This document shows positions 16,450-25,333 of a stretch of 34,796 bases of DNA, piece by piece. Origin of the DNA: JALZUE01 sp051251725 (GTDB lineage Bacteria > Pseudomonadota > Gammaproteobacteria > Enterobacterales > Alteromonadaceae); contig JBPOFN010000043.1 in assembly GCA_051251725.1 (NCBI GenBank), positions 1-34,796 of the forward strand, in the 5' to 3' direction. Below the pieces are notes generated by a model, which saw only the letters and a list, made by a program, of their open reading frames with translations, was not told the DNA's origin and searched no databases. Within the stretch, counting starts at the first letter, position 1, and each line of letters begins with the position of its first letter. Position numbers and translations under genes: made by a program.

Positions 16450-18450
16450 ATGCACATATTTAATAGAAATAAACACGATAAACCCTGGTTAAAAAATATC
16501 TCAGTTTTGGCGGGTATTAGCTTTTTATCTGCTTGTGTTCAACTGCCTTATACGAGTGGAACTTCAGCGACTGAGACCAGTAATTCTACACAGCAGCGTG
16601 AATTTCTGGTCAATAATAACGCGGCAGCTGCTTTTACTGCTGTAGATAAGGCTAGCATTGATGATTCGTTTTTTGTTGCCGCGTTAAAAGATATTAGCTT
16701 AGAACAAGCTAACCGCCGTAAATGGGATACGCCCGTCATCGCTGATTTAGACCAAGATGGTTTTTTAGACTTATTGTTAACCGATCACGGCTATAGCATT
16801 AAAGTTTATTGGAACAATAAAGGAAAGTTTGGCAAAGGTATCGACATTCATATGGGAGATAACCACGGTATTACCGTTGGTGATTTCGATAATGACGGTC
16901 GCCAAGATATATTTGTCGCCCGTGGCGGTGGCTCTGGTGATAACGCGAGAAATACCAAGTTATTTCATGTTGTTGGCCGTAATATTATTGGTGGTGAAGA
17001 GTTTTCTGTACCGTTTTTAAATATGCGCGGTCGAACGGTAAAGTTGGTTGACGGCGACAATGACGGTGATTTAGATTTATTAATGTTTGGTTTTCCGCCG
17101 GGTGGTAAATCAAAACAAAACCCAAGTTATTTTTATGAAAATACCGGCAATGGTCAAATGGTGCTTGCTAGTGAGTTAATGAAAACTCAAAGAGATGGTC
17201 AGAAAATGTTACTGACTGACTTTAACAATGACCATATTCCTGATTTTTTACTGTATGGTGATGGCAAAGTTACCGCTCATCAAGGTAACGGTGATTTTAC
17301 TTTTAAGGATGTGACTAAAGATTTTTTCGCTTCGCCACTTTTGCATGTTACTAATATTGTTGAAATTGATATTGATAACGACGGCGATCAAGACCTGTAC
17401 TTTACTCGCGGTAAAGAATTAATTGCGGGCGAAACATTTTTTGACCAAAACACTAACACCTTTGCTTTTTATACTAAACGTGGAAAATTTCAGTTCGCTG
17501 ACTTATTAGTGGGTGATATTTTAGCATTAAAAAATTATCAGTCATCATGGCCGCATCAAGCTATTTATTTAGGTGAAAGCGGTTATGAATACGAACACAC
17601 AAGTGAGTATCACAGCGGTCAAGACGTAAAGTTAGTCAGCAGTAATGCGTTAGGTTTTCCAGATAAACTGGATAAAAAAGGCATTTATATTGGTTATATT
17701 GGCAATGGTCAATGGCGTATTGCTGGCGATACTTGGTCGCCAACTTCTGGTGTGGTATTAAACGTTGCCGATTATGCTGCTTATTCACATGAAAGGGGTG
17801 TTAAAGATATTTTATTAGAAAATGTTAACGGCAAGTATGTTGATAAAACTGACGCGGCGAATTTATCGTTAGTTGCTCATACGGAAGCAGTTACTGCCGG
17901 TGATTTTGACAATAATGGCTTTAAAGATTTATTTGTGGTTCAGCGCGGTAATTTAGCAACGACTAATAAACAGCTGTTATTGCTCAATCAAGGTAATGGC
18001 CAATTCAAAACTGTTGAACAACATCAGGTTATTTCGCAAGAGTTAGGAGCAACAGGTATTGCAGCTGAAACTTTTGATTATAATAAAGACGGAAAATTAG
18101 ATCTGATCTATGCCAATGAAAGAGGTGGCTGGCACTTATTTAAAAATACGTTAGCAGCTTCGAAAGATAATAATTTTATCAAAATTAATGTTGGTAGCTC
18201 GCCTGCAAAGCAAGTGTCAGCATTAGGAGCCGTAGTTACTGTTCAGGCCTGTCAGCAAACTTATAAAACAAGAGTGGGTAGCTCAGCGGCAAAATACTCG
18301 CAAAGCTTTGATAATCAAATTCATGTCGGGTTAGGTAGTTGTAAAACAATCAAGCAAGTGAATGTGCGCTGGAGTAGTGGTGAAAGCAGCACCAATAATA
18401 ATGTAGGAATTAATAAAATAACTAAAATTGGTCAACATCTAAAAGACTAA
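16450..18450 (+). CDS. FG-GAP/VCBS repeat lipoprotein with C-terminal ASPIC/UnbV domain
   Basis: 666 residues. The N-terminus is a lipoprotein signal with lipobox LSAC and Cys29 as the lipidated residue. Val30-Gln31 follow, so there is no Asp retention signal and outer-membrane sorting is expected. At least seven FG-GAP-type calcium-binding loops follow: DLDQDGFLD (near 98), DFDNDGRQD (near 143), DGDNDGDLD (near 200), DFNNDHIPD (near 257), DIDNDGDQD (near 307), DFDNNGFKD (near 482) and DYNKDGKLD (near 543). Together they suggest a beta-propeller. Residues about 590-660 match the ASPIC/UnbV domain, ending with VGLGSCKTIKQVNVRWSSGE. Related proteins act in surface binding or assembly, but no precise function is known. 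It appears monocistronic, with a terminator 55 bases after the stop. Confidence 0.85.
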   Translation: MHIFNRNKHDKPWLKNISVLAGISFLSACVQLPYTSGTSATETSNSTQQREFLVNNNAAAAFTAVDKASIDDSFFVAALKDISLEQANRRKWDTPVIADLDQDGFLDLLLTDHGYSIKVYWNNKGKFGKGIDIHMGDNHGITVGDFDNDGRQDIFVARGGGSGDNARNTKLFHVVGRNIIGGEEFSVPFLNMRGRTVKLVDGDNDGDLDLLMFGFPPGGKSKQNPSYFYENTGNGQMVLASELMKTQRDGQKMLLTDFNNDHIPDFLLYGDGKVTAHQGNGDFTFKDVTKDFFASPLLHVTNIVEIDIDNDGDQDLYFTRGKELIAGETFFDQNTNTFAFYTKRGKFQFADLLVGDILALKNYQSSWPHQAIYLGESGYEYEHTSEYHSGQDVKLVSSNALGFPDKLDKKGIYIGYIGNGQWRIAGDTWSPTSGVVLNVADYAAYSHERGVKDILLENVNGKYVDKTDAANLSLVAHTEAVTAGDFDNNGFKDLFVVQRGNLATTNKQLLLLNQGNGQFKTVEQHQVISQELGATGIAAETFDYNKDGKLDLIYANERGGWHLFKNTLAASKDNNFIKINVGSSPAKQVSALGAVVTVQACQQTYKTRVGSSAAKYSQSFDNQIHVGLGSCKTIKQVNVRWSSGESSTNNNVGINKITKIGQHLKD

Positions 18451-18485
18451 AAAAGTGGTTGTTAGCACTTTGTTAGTTGCTAACT

Positions 18486-18844
18486 TTATTTGAAAACTAT
18501 AACCCGCCGTGATGGTTTTACTATCGCGGCGTTTTTATCTCTTTTTAAAACTGTTTCATCATCCTCGCTAAATAATACATCAACAATTGATTTTTCTATA
18601 TTATCTATTGCTAATTCTTTTAATATCTCATCAGCATGATTATGCTTAAATCTCCCGATAATCCTGTAAATATTAGCTTTATCGCTGAAAAACCAACTTT
18701 AATGTCTTTAAGTGTATTAACTGCGTAGCGTAATTATTTATTACATTTACTGAACTGAGTTATTTTATTGTAAATTTTATCAAGCAAAAACTCGCTAATG
18801 TTATTCGCTTTATCATTGTAAATACTTAATGAATGATATTTCAT
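18486..18844 (-). pseudogene. Broken 119-codon gene of unknown family
   Basis: Read on the - strand from an ATG at 18842-18844, this begins MKYHSLSIYNDKANNISEF. It meets a TAA at codon 37, continues in the same frame as LRYAVNTLKDIKVG, then shifts frame and continues FFSDKANIYRIIGRFKHN to a stop at 18486-18488. Restoring one base in a run of five T (coding strand) joins the two frames into GFFS, and the total then equals 119 codons plus stop. The residue mix is protein-like (acidic and basic helices such as HADEILKELAID). One nonsense codon and one frameshift point to a decayed gene. I cannot name the family; similar transferred toxin, phage or plasmid genes are possibilities. It could still be chance openness in AT-rich DNA. 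Confidence 0.5.
18505..18536 (+). terminator. Terminator of the FG-GAP lipoprotein gene
   Basis: CGCCGTGAT (18505-18513) pairs with ATCGCGGCG (18523-18531), with one G-T pair and a 9-base loop, followed by TTTTT. It lies inside the last codons of the - strand pseudogene. Confidence 0.75.
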
Positions 18845-19080
18845 ATGTTAATTCTTTATTTCTCTGGTGGTTTTTGTGGCGATTAATTGGTAAGTTTTTT
18901 TGTGTTTATTTTATTGATTTATGTTTTTTAAATTTTATTTTGGTAATGTATTTTGGTAATTGTATTGGTGATTTTCTGTGGTTTTGTATGTAACCAATTG
19001 TGGCAATGTTTTATGTTTTGTTGTATTAATAGCCTTAACGCACTTTAGCGCTATTTTGACCATGTGATAAAGGATAATAA

Positions 19081-19608
19081 ATGAAAAGTAAAAAACTACT
19101 ATTGATTAGTTCTATCAGCTTATTGTTAGCTGCAGCGCCGGTTTTCGCAGGCGAAAATACTGTCGGCAGTTCGCTTAATAAAAAATTTAGTTTGCCGTTA
19201 GCGCAAATACCAGCACAAGCAATGGCGACTGTGTTAAAAGCGCGAAAGGGCTTTGTTGCTAAAGAAGCAGAAAAAGAATTAAAACACGGCAATGAATATA
19301 TCGACATTGAAGGCATTGATGCCAATGGTCAAGAAATCGAATTCGATATGTTAATGATTGATGGCGTGTGGACCATTGTTGAAATTCAGCGAGATCTTGA
19401 GCTCTCACAATGTCCGACCAAGGTTGTTGCTGCATTATCAGCGATAAAGCCTGCTATTACCGCTAAGCGCATTATTGAAAGTGAGCAAAGTGATGGTGTG
19501 GTTATCTATGAGTTTTATACGGTTGACGGCGATGGCAGCGAGAAAAAATACGAAGTGAAATATAACAATGATGTTGCCGAATTATTAACCAAAGAATGGC
19601 GTCATTAA
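19081..19608 (+). CDS. Small exported protein, PepSY-like
   Basis: 175 residues with a clear signal peptide (basic MKSKK, hydrophobic LLLISSISLLLAAAP, cleavage after VFA near residue 23). The mature part has an alternating pattern. Helix FVAKEAEKELKHG leads to strand EYIDIEGIDANGQEIEFDMLMIDG, then a second helix, VVAALSAIKPAITAKRIIES, leads to strand VVIYEFYTVDGDG. The helix-then-hairpin unit therefore occurs twice, as in PepSY or PepSY-like periplasmic domains, many of which are inhibitors or small-molecule binders. One Cys is present (LSQCPTK). A ribosome site, AAAGGA, lies 6 bases before ATG. It is flanked by a C-poor tract upstream and a bidirectional terminator downstream, so it is its own unit. 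Function is unknown. Confidence 0.7.
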   Translation: MKSKKLLLISSISLLLAAAPVFAGENTVGSSLNKKFSLPLAQIPAQAMATVLKARKGFVAKEAEKELKHGNEYIDIEGIDANGQEIEFDMLMIDGVWTIVEIQRDLELSQCPTKVVAALSAIKPAITAKRIIESEQSDGVVIYEFYTVDGDGSEKKYEVKYNNDVAELLTKEWRH

Positions 19609-19739
19609 TTGTTCGTTATTCTCAGCTATTATTAATAAGTTTGCTGGTAGCAAGTTAGTGTTATTTTATTGGCGTTATCCGATTATATTTTAGCGCTTAA
19701 TTAACGACTTATGTGCAAAGGTTAAAGATTTTGAGATAA

Positions 19740-19771
19740 AAAAAGAGCAGCTATTAAGCTGCTCTTTTTGT
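19740..19771. terminator. Bidirectional terminator
   Basis: AAAAAGAGCAGCT (19740-19752) pairs perfectly with AGCTGCTCTTTTT (19757-19769) around the loop ATTA. Runs of A on the left and T on the right allow it to stop both the PepSY-like gene (+) and the symporter gene (-). Confidence 0.92.
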
Positions 19772-19811
19772 TTAATAAAGTAAGATTATTGTTTTACTTT
19801 ATTAACGGTTT

Positions 19812-21524
19812 TTACCAAAAGAGAATGTATAAACCGATAGTCATTAAAATAACAAAACCGCCAAACATTTTAACAGACTTAGAAGACTCTAAGTTAATGT
19901 CATGATTAACAGGCATTTCAACCGGCTTATCTAATGGCTTAACTAATGTCGCAATTGCACAGTAAGACATAATGATAATAAAACACATTGCCATACGATC
20001 TAAGAATGCAATTTCATCTGAGAACCATAATCCGGCATCAACGATCATCTCGCCAAATACCCATTTGATTGAACCATATAGGAATATGTTCAATAAGATA
20101 CACTGCCAGCCTAAGAAGCGTGGTGCACGAGGTACTAACATACCAAAAACAAAGATAGCGATAATACCAGAGCTAATAAAACCTTGGAATTCTTGGATGA
20201 AGGTGAATATACCACCAAAACCAGGGTGAGCTAGTGTCGGAGCGATACATGCTGAAATAAGTACAAAGATAAGTACAAATGCACGACCAACTTTAGGTAA
20301 TGATGAGTCTGGTGTGTTTGGCTTAACTTTTTTGTATAAATCCATGGTAGCAATTGTTGATGCTGAATTTAACATTGAAGCTAATGAACTTACGATAGCA
20401 CCAAATATAGCCGCTAAAATAAACCAAGAAACCCAAGGGTAAGGCTTGATTAAGTTTTTCAATAACACTGGGAAAGCGCCATCAAAATCATAACCGCCGC
20501 CTGCTACTGCTAATTGTTCGTAGTATAAGTTAAACGCTAAAATACCTGGAATAACCACAACGAAAGGAATTAATAGTTTTAAGAATGCAGCAAAAACGAT
20601 ACCTTTCTGGCCTTCAGCCAAAGATTTAGAACCTAATGCCCGTTGAATAATGTACTGGTTTAAACCCCAATAGAAAAAGTTTGGTAACCATAAACCAATG
20701 ACTAGTGCTGACCATGGGATCTCAGCGTCGTCAAGAGGGCGGATCATGTGTAGCTTTCCGCCTTCTGCTGCGGTACCTGCATTTAGTAACTGGAATCGTT
20801 CCCAGCTGCCAGCATTGGCTAATTGATCAACCGTTACTTCTTTAAGCGTTGCAGTTTTAACGAGTGAAGCAGGGTCTGCCATTGCAAGTGCATCAAAGGC
20901 TAAATATGCAACAATACCACCACCGATAATAAGTGCTGCGCCCCAAACTAAATCGGTCCATACACAGGCTTTTAAACCACCAATGAATACATAACCCGCT
21001 GATAATAAAGCAATTAACCAACAAGAAGCAGTTAAGTTACCTAAAATAAATACATCAGGATAATAACCTGAAATTACTTTTGCGCCTGAATAAATAACCG
21101 CTGCCGTTGGTACACCCACTAAAATTACAAGCGTGGCTATTGCCATTATAATTCGAGAGCTGCTGCCATAGCGATACTCTAAAAATTCAGGAACCGTATA
21201 AATCCCTGCTTTTAAAAAGCGTGGTAAAAATACAAAAGCAACAATAACTAAGGTAATCGCCGCCATCCATTCATAAGAGGCGATAGCCATACCAAGCCAG
21301 TCAGCTGCTTTACCTGACATACCAACAAATTGCTCTGTTGAGATGTTAGCGGCAATTAATGAAAAACCGACTAAATACCAAGTTAGACCTCTTCCTGCTA
21401 AGAAGTAAGAGCTACTAGATTGATTTTCAATATCATCCTTTTCACCGGCTCTACTTTTCCATATACCCATACCAATAACACTGGTAACGGCTATGACAAA
21501 GAGCGTAATTTCAATATAATTCAT
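19812..21524 (-). CDS. Sodium/solute symporter (SSS family), probable sugar-acid transporter
   Basis: 570 residues with about 13-14 membrane helices. The SSS/SGLT features are clear: SSYFLAGRGLTWYLVGFSLI with ANISTEQFVG after the first helices, YTVPEFLEYRYG, VFIGGLKACVWTDLVWG, LPNFFYWGLNQYIIQRALG, and AIFGAIVSSLASMLNSASTI, which carries the sodium-site Ser residues. Members take up sugars or organic acids with Na+ into the cytoplasm. The gene is divergent from kdgK across a shared control region, so the substrate is probably KDG or an unsaturated uronate monomer from alginate or pectin breakdown. That substrate is inferred from context only. A bidirectional terminator lies just past its stop. 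Confidence 0.88.
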   Translation of the reverse strand: MNYIEITLFVIAVTSVIGMGIWKSRAGEKDDIENQSSSSYFLAGRGLTWYLVGFSLIAANISTEQFVGMSGKAADWLGMAIASYEWMAAITLVIVAFVFLPRFLKAGIYTVPEFLEYRYGSSSRIIMAIATLVILVGVPTAAVIYSGAKVISGYYPDVFILGNLTASCWLIALLSAGYVFIGGLKACVWTDLVWGAALIIGGGIVAYLAFDALAMADPASLVKTATLKEVTVDQLANAGSWERFQLLNAGTAAEGGKLHMIRPLDDAEIPWSALVIGLWLPNFFYWGLNQYIIQRALGSKSLAEGQKGIVFAAFLKLLIPFVVVIPGILAFNLYYEQLAVAGGGYDFDGAFPVLLKNLIKPYPWVSWFILAAIFGAIVSSLASMLNSASTIATMDLYKKVKPNTPDSSLPKVGRAFVLIFVLISACIAPTLAHPGFGGIFTFIQEFQGFISSGIIAIFVFGMLVPRAPRFLGWQCILLNIFLYGSIKWVFGEMIVDAGLWFSDEIAFLDRMAMCFIIIMSYCAIATLVKPLDKPVEMPVNHDINLESSKSVKMFGGFVILMTIGLYILFW

Positions 21525-22052
21525 TTTATTATGTATCTCATTGCTATTAATTTTTATTAACTAGAAAGTTAACTTAACGTAAATGGTGCTCATACTTTTA
21601 TTGTTTAATTTTATTTTAGTGATAATCAAAGGCATGAATTTACTCGCAGAACTTTCGCCTTTATTTTTATAATTATCGCTAAATAATGCTGAGCACATTA
21701 AAAATCGAGTAAATTTCCGCTCTAAGCTACCATATAGAAAGACCTTAAACAATGTATTTGTATGTAAACCTAGCCGTTTAAATGTAAATTATCATACGGT
21801 TGTTATCGTTACATGTAATGCCAATCAGAGGATAAACAACGCGCTTTAAGCAAGCTAAATACTTTAATTTTTCAACGATTGTATGTATGATCACGCACAA
21901 ATTAAGCGCTTATAAATAACATGTTTATAAATGACATGTTTTCGGGTAAGTTTTCTATACTTATTGTCTTATGTAGTAACACTTGTTCGGTAGTTGGTAA
22001 TAAATATCAAGCGTATAAAACTTAACTGCTTTTCATTTTTAGGAGAAATACA
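21525..22052. promoter_or_regulatory. Divergent control region of the symporter and kdgK
   Basis: No gene is supported here; the short open frames lack ribosome sites and protein-like composition. The region holds three ACATGT-centred palindromes: TTACATGTAA at 21809-21818, AACATGTT at 21918-21925 and GACATGTT at 21933-21940. The last two are part of a 15-base tandem direct repeat (21911-21925 and 21926-21940, one mismatch). A 10-bp inverted repeat AATTTACTCG/CGAGTAAATT (21637-21646, 21706-21715) lies nearer the symporter. A common regulator acting on both genes is plausible. Confidence 0.5.
21931..21961 (+). promoter_or_regulatory. Candidate kdgK promoter overlapping an operator-like repeat
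   Basis: ATGACA (21931-21936, five of six bases of the -35 consensus) is followed after 19 bases by TATACT (21956-21961). The -35 box overlaps the second ACATGT repeat, as expected for a repressor site. The spacing is longer than the optimum, so this is tentative. Confidence 0.35.
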
Positions 22053-22958
22053 TTGTCGATGTTAGTGATCGGTGAATGCATGATGGAGCTTCGCAACCAA
22101 TCTGCAACTAGCTTAGCAAAGTCTTTTGCTGGCGATACTTATAATGCTGCCGTATATGCAAAGCGTTATGCACCATCAACGGAAATTAAATATTTAAGTG
22201 CCGTTGGTGAAGATTTTTTCAGTTATGAAATGATCGCGGCTTGGCAAAGTGAAGGTCTTTCAACAGAATTTATTGCTACCTCTGCAGATTTACCGATTGG
22301 TGTTTATGCTATTAACACGGATCAACATGGTGAGCGCAGCTTTACTTATTGGCGTAAAGGCTCTGCAGCGAGTCAAATGATGTCATTAATTGATACGGAT
22401 CTTATATTATCGAAAGCTGATGAAATAGAGACGGTTTATTTTAGCGGTATTACCTTGGCTATTTTGTCTGAGGCAGATAAAGGTGCGTTAATCGCTTTTA
22501 TTGAATCGCTAAAAGCAAAGGGTGCTAAAATCGCTTTTGATCCTAACTACCGACCTAAAATGTGGGACTCGAAAGAGCATGCTATTGCGTGGGCTGAAAA
22601 AGCATACAGTATCTCAGATATTGTTTTCCCAGGGTTGGAAGATCATCAAGATATGTTTGATCAGCAAGATAAAGAAGCGATCATCAAATTCTTCGAACAA
22701 TATTCAGCTTCTGAAATTATTGTTAAATGTGGTAAAGACGGCGTGTATACTTATGGCACTGAAGGTGAGTCTCACTTACCATTTACTCCTGCGCCAAAGC
22801 AAATAGACTCTACTGCAGCAGGTGACTCTTTTGCTGGTACTTACTTAGGTGCACGTAGTGTTGGAAAGTCTGTTGCTGATTCAGTTGTAGTGGCTGCCGA
22901 AGTTGCCAGAATCGTTGTGCAGCATCCAGGTGGTATTATCGATAAATCACTTTTATAA
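22053..22958 (+). CDS. kdgK: 2-dehydro-3-deoxygluconokinase (KDG kinase), PfkB family
   Basis: A 301-residue cytoplasmic sugar kinase that phosphorylates 2-keto-3-deoxygluconate to KDPG, feeding Entner-Doudoroff cleavage. Visible features are the N-terminal GECMMELR, FAGDTYNAAVYAKR (substrate-site region), FDPNYRPKMW and the PfkB signature DSTAAGDSF at 252-260 with catalytic Asp258. Those features, with PNYRPKMW, are characteristic of KdgK among PfkB kinases. The start is TTG, 6 bases after AGGAGA (22041-22046). The ATG two codons later would be 12 bases away and is less likely. It is divergent from the SSS symporter, which points to uronate (alginate or pectin) catabolism. Other pathway genes are not in the window. 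Confidence 0.88.
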   Translation: MSMLVIGECMMELRNQSATSLAKSFAGDTYNAAVYAKRYAPSTEIKYLSAVGEDFFSYEMIAAWQSEGLSTEFIATSADLPIGVYAINTDQHGERSFTYWRKGSAASQMMSLIDTDLILSKADEIETVYFSGITLAILSEADKGALIAFIESLKAKGAKIAFDPNYRPKMWDSKEHAIAWAEKAYSISDIVFPGLEDHQDMFDQQDKEAIIKFFEQYSASEIIVKCGKDGVYTYGTEGESHLPFTPAPKQIDSTAAGDSFAGTYLGARSVGKSVADSVVVAAEVARIVVQHPGGIIDKSLL

Positions 22959-22993
22959 ACAGTGTTTTTATTTCGTTAAAGAAGTTTTCATTT

Positions 22994-23032
22994 AAAAAGC
23001 CTTGTTATCAATTAGATAACAAGGCTTTTTTG
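22994..23032. terminator. Bidirectional terminator between kdgK and the NhaC-type gene
   Basis: A perfect 16-bp stem, AAAAAGCCTTGTTATC (22994-23009) with GATAACAAGGCTTTTT (23015-23030), has loop AATTA. A and T runs on the two sides serve both convergent genes. Confidence 0.93.
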
Positions 23033-23064
23033 TTATTGGTACGGTTAAAAAGAATACTTTTTGA

Positions 23065-24378
23065 TTAAGCTTTCACTTTTATCATTTTCTTAAAACTCAC
23101 CAGAGCGACAATTAACAACACCATTGGATAAAAAGCATAAATAACAATGTCAATTGGCGATATTTTCATGGTGGCGCCCAGTAACAAAGCTTGTGCGCCA
23201 TAGGGGATTAAACCTTGGTTTATACAAGCGAATATATCTAATAAACTGGCGGATTGAGCCGGTGTTAAGTTGCCGTCAGTGGCTAAGTTCTTCGCGGTTT
23301 CACCGGTAACAATAATAGCGACGGTATTGTTGGCTGTAAAAAAGTTAGCACAAAATGCTAAGCCACTGATCCCCATGCCAGCAGCTAAGGTTGGATTATT
23401 ACGACTAAGCTTGTAAGTTAACTTTTCAATACTTAAAGTTAAAGCGGCTAGGCCGCCTTGGCGTTTTATTAATTCACTTAATCCGCCAATAAATAAAGCT
23501 AAAATGAAGATGTCTTGCATCGCGGCAAAACCCTTGTTGATATCGGTAACAAGGGCGGAAAGCTGATAATCCACTTGTATAAAGCCAATCGCGGCCGAGG
23601 TAATAATACCAATCACTAAGACTAGAAAAACATTCACCCCAACTAACGCCAACAATAAAATTAATAAATAAGGGAAGAGACCAAAAACTGAAATGTTAGT
23701 AACAACCGGCGCTGAGATTGGCTGTGCTAAACAAGTAAAAATAACAAGGCAAATAATGGCTGCAGGCATCGCGATTTTGAAGTTGGCTCGAAATTTATCT
23801 TTCATTTGCGCGCCCTGACTTCGAGTTGAAGCAATGGTCGTATCAGATATAATTGATAAATTATCACCAAAAGTGGCGCCTGACATGATCACACCGGCGA
23901 CTAACCCGGCATTTAAATCAGCCGCTTCGACAAAGCCTAAGGCGATAGGAGCAACAGCCGCAATTGTCCCCATCGAGGTTCCCATTGCGGTGGCTAAAAA
24001 GGCTGAGACTAAAAATAACCCAGGCAGAATCAAATAATCTGGAAATACGGCTAAACCAAGTTGCACACTGGCATCAACACTGCCGGTTGCTTTTGCAACC
24101 ACCGCAAAGGCACCAGCGAGTAAATAGATAACGCCCATGGTGATAATGTTTTCGTGTCCGGCACCTTGGATAAAATGGCTGATTTTTTTATCTAATGAAT
24201 CTTTGCCCATATAAAGCGCTAAGAAAATAGCCGGAATTATCGCAATACTGGCTGGCAATTGATAAAAAGCATAATCAACACCTTGTAAGGTGAGCAAGAT
24301 ACCTGTGCCTAAAAATAGCAGCAAAAATAAGGCAAACGGCAACAGCGCTGATATTTTGGGGCTAACAGTTGTGGTCAT
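23065..24378 (-). CDS. Na+/H+ antiporter, NhaC family
   Basis: A 437-residue inner-membrane protein with about 11-12 helices. Family features are FLATAMGTSMGTIAAVAPIA, GVIMSGATFGDNLSIISDTTIAST with its charged and polar residues in the transport path, and CANFFTANNTVAIIVTGE in the second repeat. These are found in NhaC-type antiporters, which also include malate-lactate exchangers and amino acid-linked variants. The ion specificity is therefore likely but not certain. It is the second Na+-linked antiporter of the window after nhaA, consistent with a marine cell. It stands alone: a 262-base gap separates its start from fklB, and a bidirectional terminator lies after its stop. Residues 1-12 are polar, then the first helix begins. 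Confidence 0.85.
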   Translation of the reverse strand: MTTTVSPKISALLPFALFLLLFLGTGILLTLQGVDYAFYQLPASIAIIPAIFLALYMGKDSLDKKISHFIQGAGHENIITMGVIYLLAGAFAVVAKATGSVDASVQLGLAVFPDYLILPGLFLVSAFLATAMGTSMGTIAAVAPIALGFVEAADLNAGLVAGVIMSGATFGDNLSIISDTTIASTRSQGAQMKDKFRANFKIAMPAAIICLVIFTCLAQPISAPVVTNISVFGLFPYLLILLLALVGVNVFLVLVIGIITSAAIGFIQVDYQLSALVTDINKGFAAMQDIFILALFIGGLSELIKRQGGLAALTLSIEKLTYKLSRNNPTLAAGMGISGLAFCANFFTANNTVAIIVTGETAKNLATDGNLTPAQSASLLDIFACINQGLIPYGAQALLLGATMKISPIDIVIYAFYPMVLLIVALVSFKKMIKVKA

Positions 24379-24640
24379 TACAGTCTAATGTTGTCAGTGG
24401 TTTATCAATAAATTGTGCTTGTTTATCGTCAGTAAATCAATGCTTTTACTGCTCGCGCTAGCCATCATTTGTGTTACTGCGGGGTCAGTACTTTATTATT
24501 GTTAAGCGACGAAGAAAATGCCTGCTTGATTAATTGAAATTATCAGATAATTAATTACTATTTTTTTAATGCTAACCCCTACAGACTATTCTTTGATTGT
24601 GCTAAACTTTCGCGCGAAATTTTACAACGAAGAATAGAGC

Positions 24641-25261
24641 ATGTCTGAGAACAAATTTGAATCTACAGAACAACGCGTAAGCTATGGTGTTGGCCGTCAA
24701 TTAGGCGATCAATTACGTAACAATCCTTTTAAAGAATTTGACGTAACTGCTGTGCAAGCAGGTCTTGCTGATGCATTAACTGGTGCTGATAGCCAAGTTG
24801 ATGAGCAAGCGTTAAACGAAGCTTTTGCGATTATTTCTAAAAAATTACAAGAGTTAGAGCAAGCAGCGGCAAAAGAAAAGTCAGCTGAAGGCGAAGCATT
24901 TTTAGTAGAAAATGCAAAACGTGATGAAGTTACTGTTACTGAATCAGGTTTACAAATTGAAATTTTAGCTGCCGGTGAAGGTGAAAAACCTACTGCTGCT
25001 AGCACAGTTCGTACTCATTACCACGGTACTTTCATTAACGGTGACGTTTTTGATAGTTCATATGATCGCGGTCAACCAGCTGAATTTCCAGTTGGCGGCG
25101 TTATCGCAGGTTGGACTGAAGCATTACAATTAATGCCAGTTGGTGCTAAGTATCGTTTATACGTTCCGTATAACCTTGCTTACGGAGAGCGTGGCTCACA
25201 AGGTGCTATCCCACCTTATTCAACATTAGTATTTGATGTTGAATTATTAGATATTTTATAA
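24641..25261 (+). CDS. fklB: FKBP-type peptidyl-prolyl cis-trans isomerase FklB
   Basis: A 206-residue prolyl isomerase, the same length as E. coli FklB (FKBP22). Residues 1-90 form the helical dimerisation domain, with QRVSYGVGRQLGDQL and a long charged helix rich in Glu and Ala (KKLQELEQAAAKEKSAEGE). Residues 110-206 are the FKBP fold, with RTHYHGTFINGDVFDSSYDR, FPVGGVIAGWTEALQLMPVG and YNLAYGERGSQGAIPPYSTL, which line the active site. No signal peptide is present, so it is cytoplasmic, unlike FkpA. It is followed at once by a terminator. The palindrome TTCGCGCGAA lies about 22 bases upstream of ATG. Confidence 0.93.
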   Translation: MSENKFESTEQRVSYGVGRQLGDQLRNNPFKEFDVTAVQAGLADALTGADSQVDEQALNEAFAIISKKLQELEQAAAKEKSAEGEAFLVENAKRDEVTVTESGLQIEILAAGEGEKPTAASTVRTHYHGTFINGDVFDSSYDRGQPAEFPVGGVIAGWTEALQLMPVGAKYRLYVPYNLAYGERGSQGAIPPYSTLVFDVELLDIL

Positions 25262-25271
25262 TATCTCGATT

Positions 25272-25294
25272 AAGCCGGGTTTCCCGGCTTTTTT
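25272..25294 (+). terminator. Terminator of fklB
   Basis: AAGCCGGG (25272-25279) and CCCGGCTT (25283-25290) form an 8-bp GC-rich stem with loop TTT, followed by a run of T. Confidence 0.92.
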
Positions 25295-25333
25295 ATAAGT
25301 GTAATTTACGAGTGCCAGTGAGGTTGTGAAATT

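Larger units (their letters stand above)
18451..19080. other. 630-base gap: terminator, broken gene and C-poor tract
   Basis: No intact gene. From left to right it holds the hairpin at 18505-18536, a - strand pseudogene at 18486-18844, and a T/G-rich tract at about 18853-19025 that leads to the start of the PepSY-like gene. A ribosome site, AAAGGA, lies just before 19081. Confidence 0.6.

Noticed and set aside
21561..21752. 63-codon - strand frame upstream of the symporter.
   Set aside because: No ribosome site, atypical composition, and it lies in a region rich in regulatory-type repeats.
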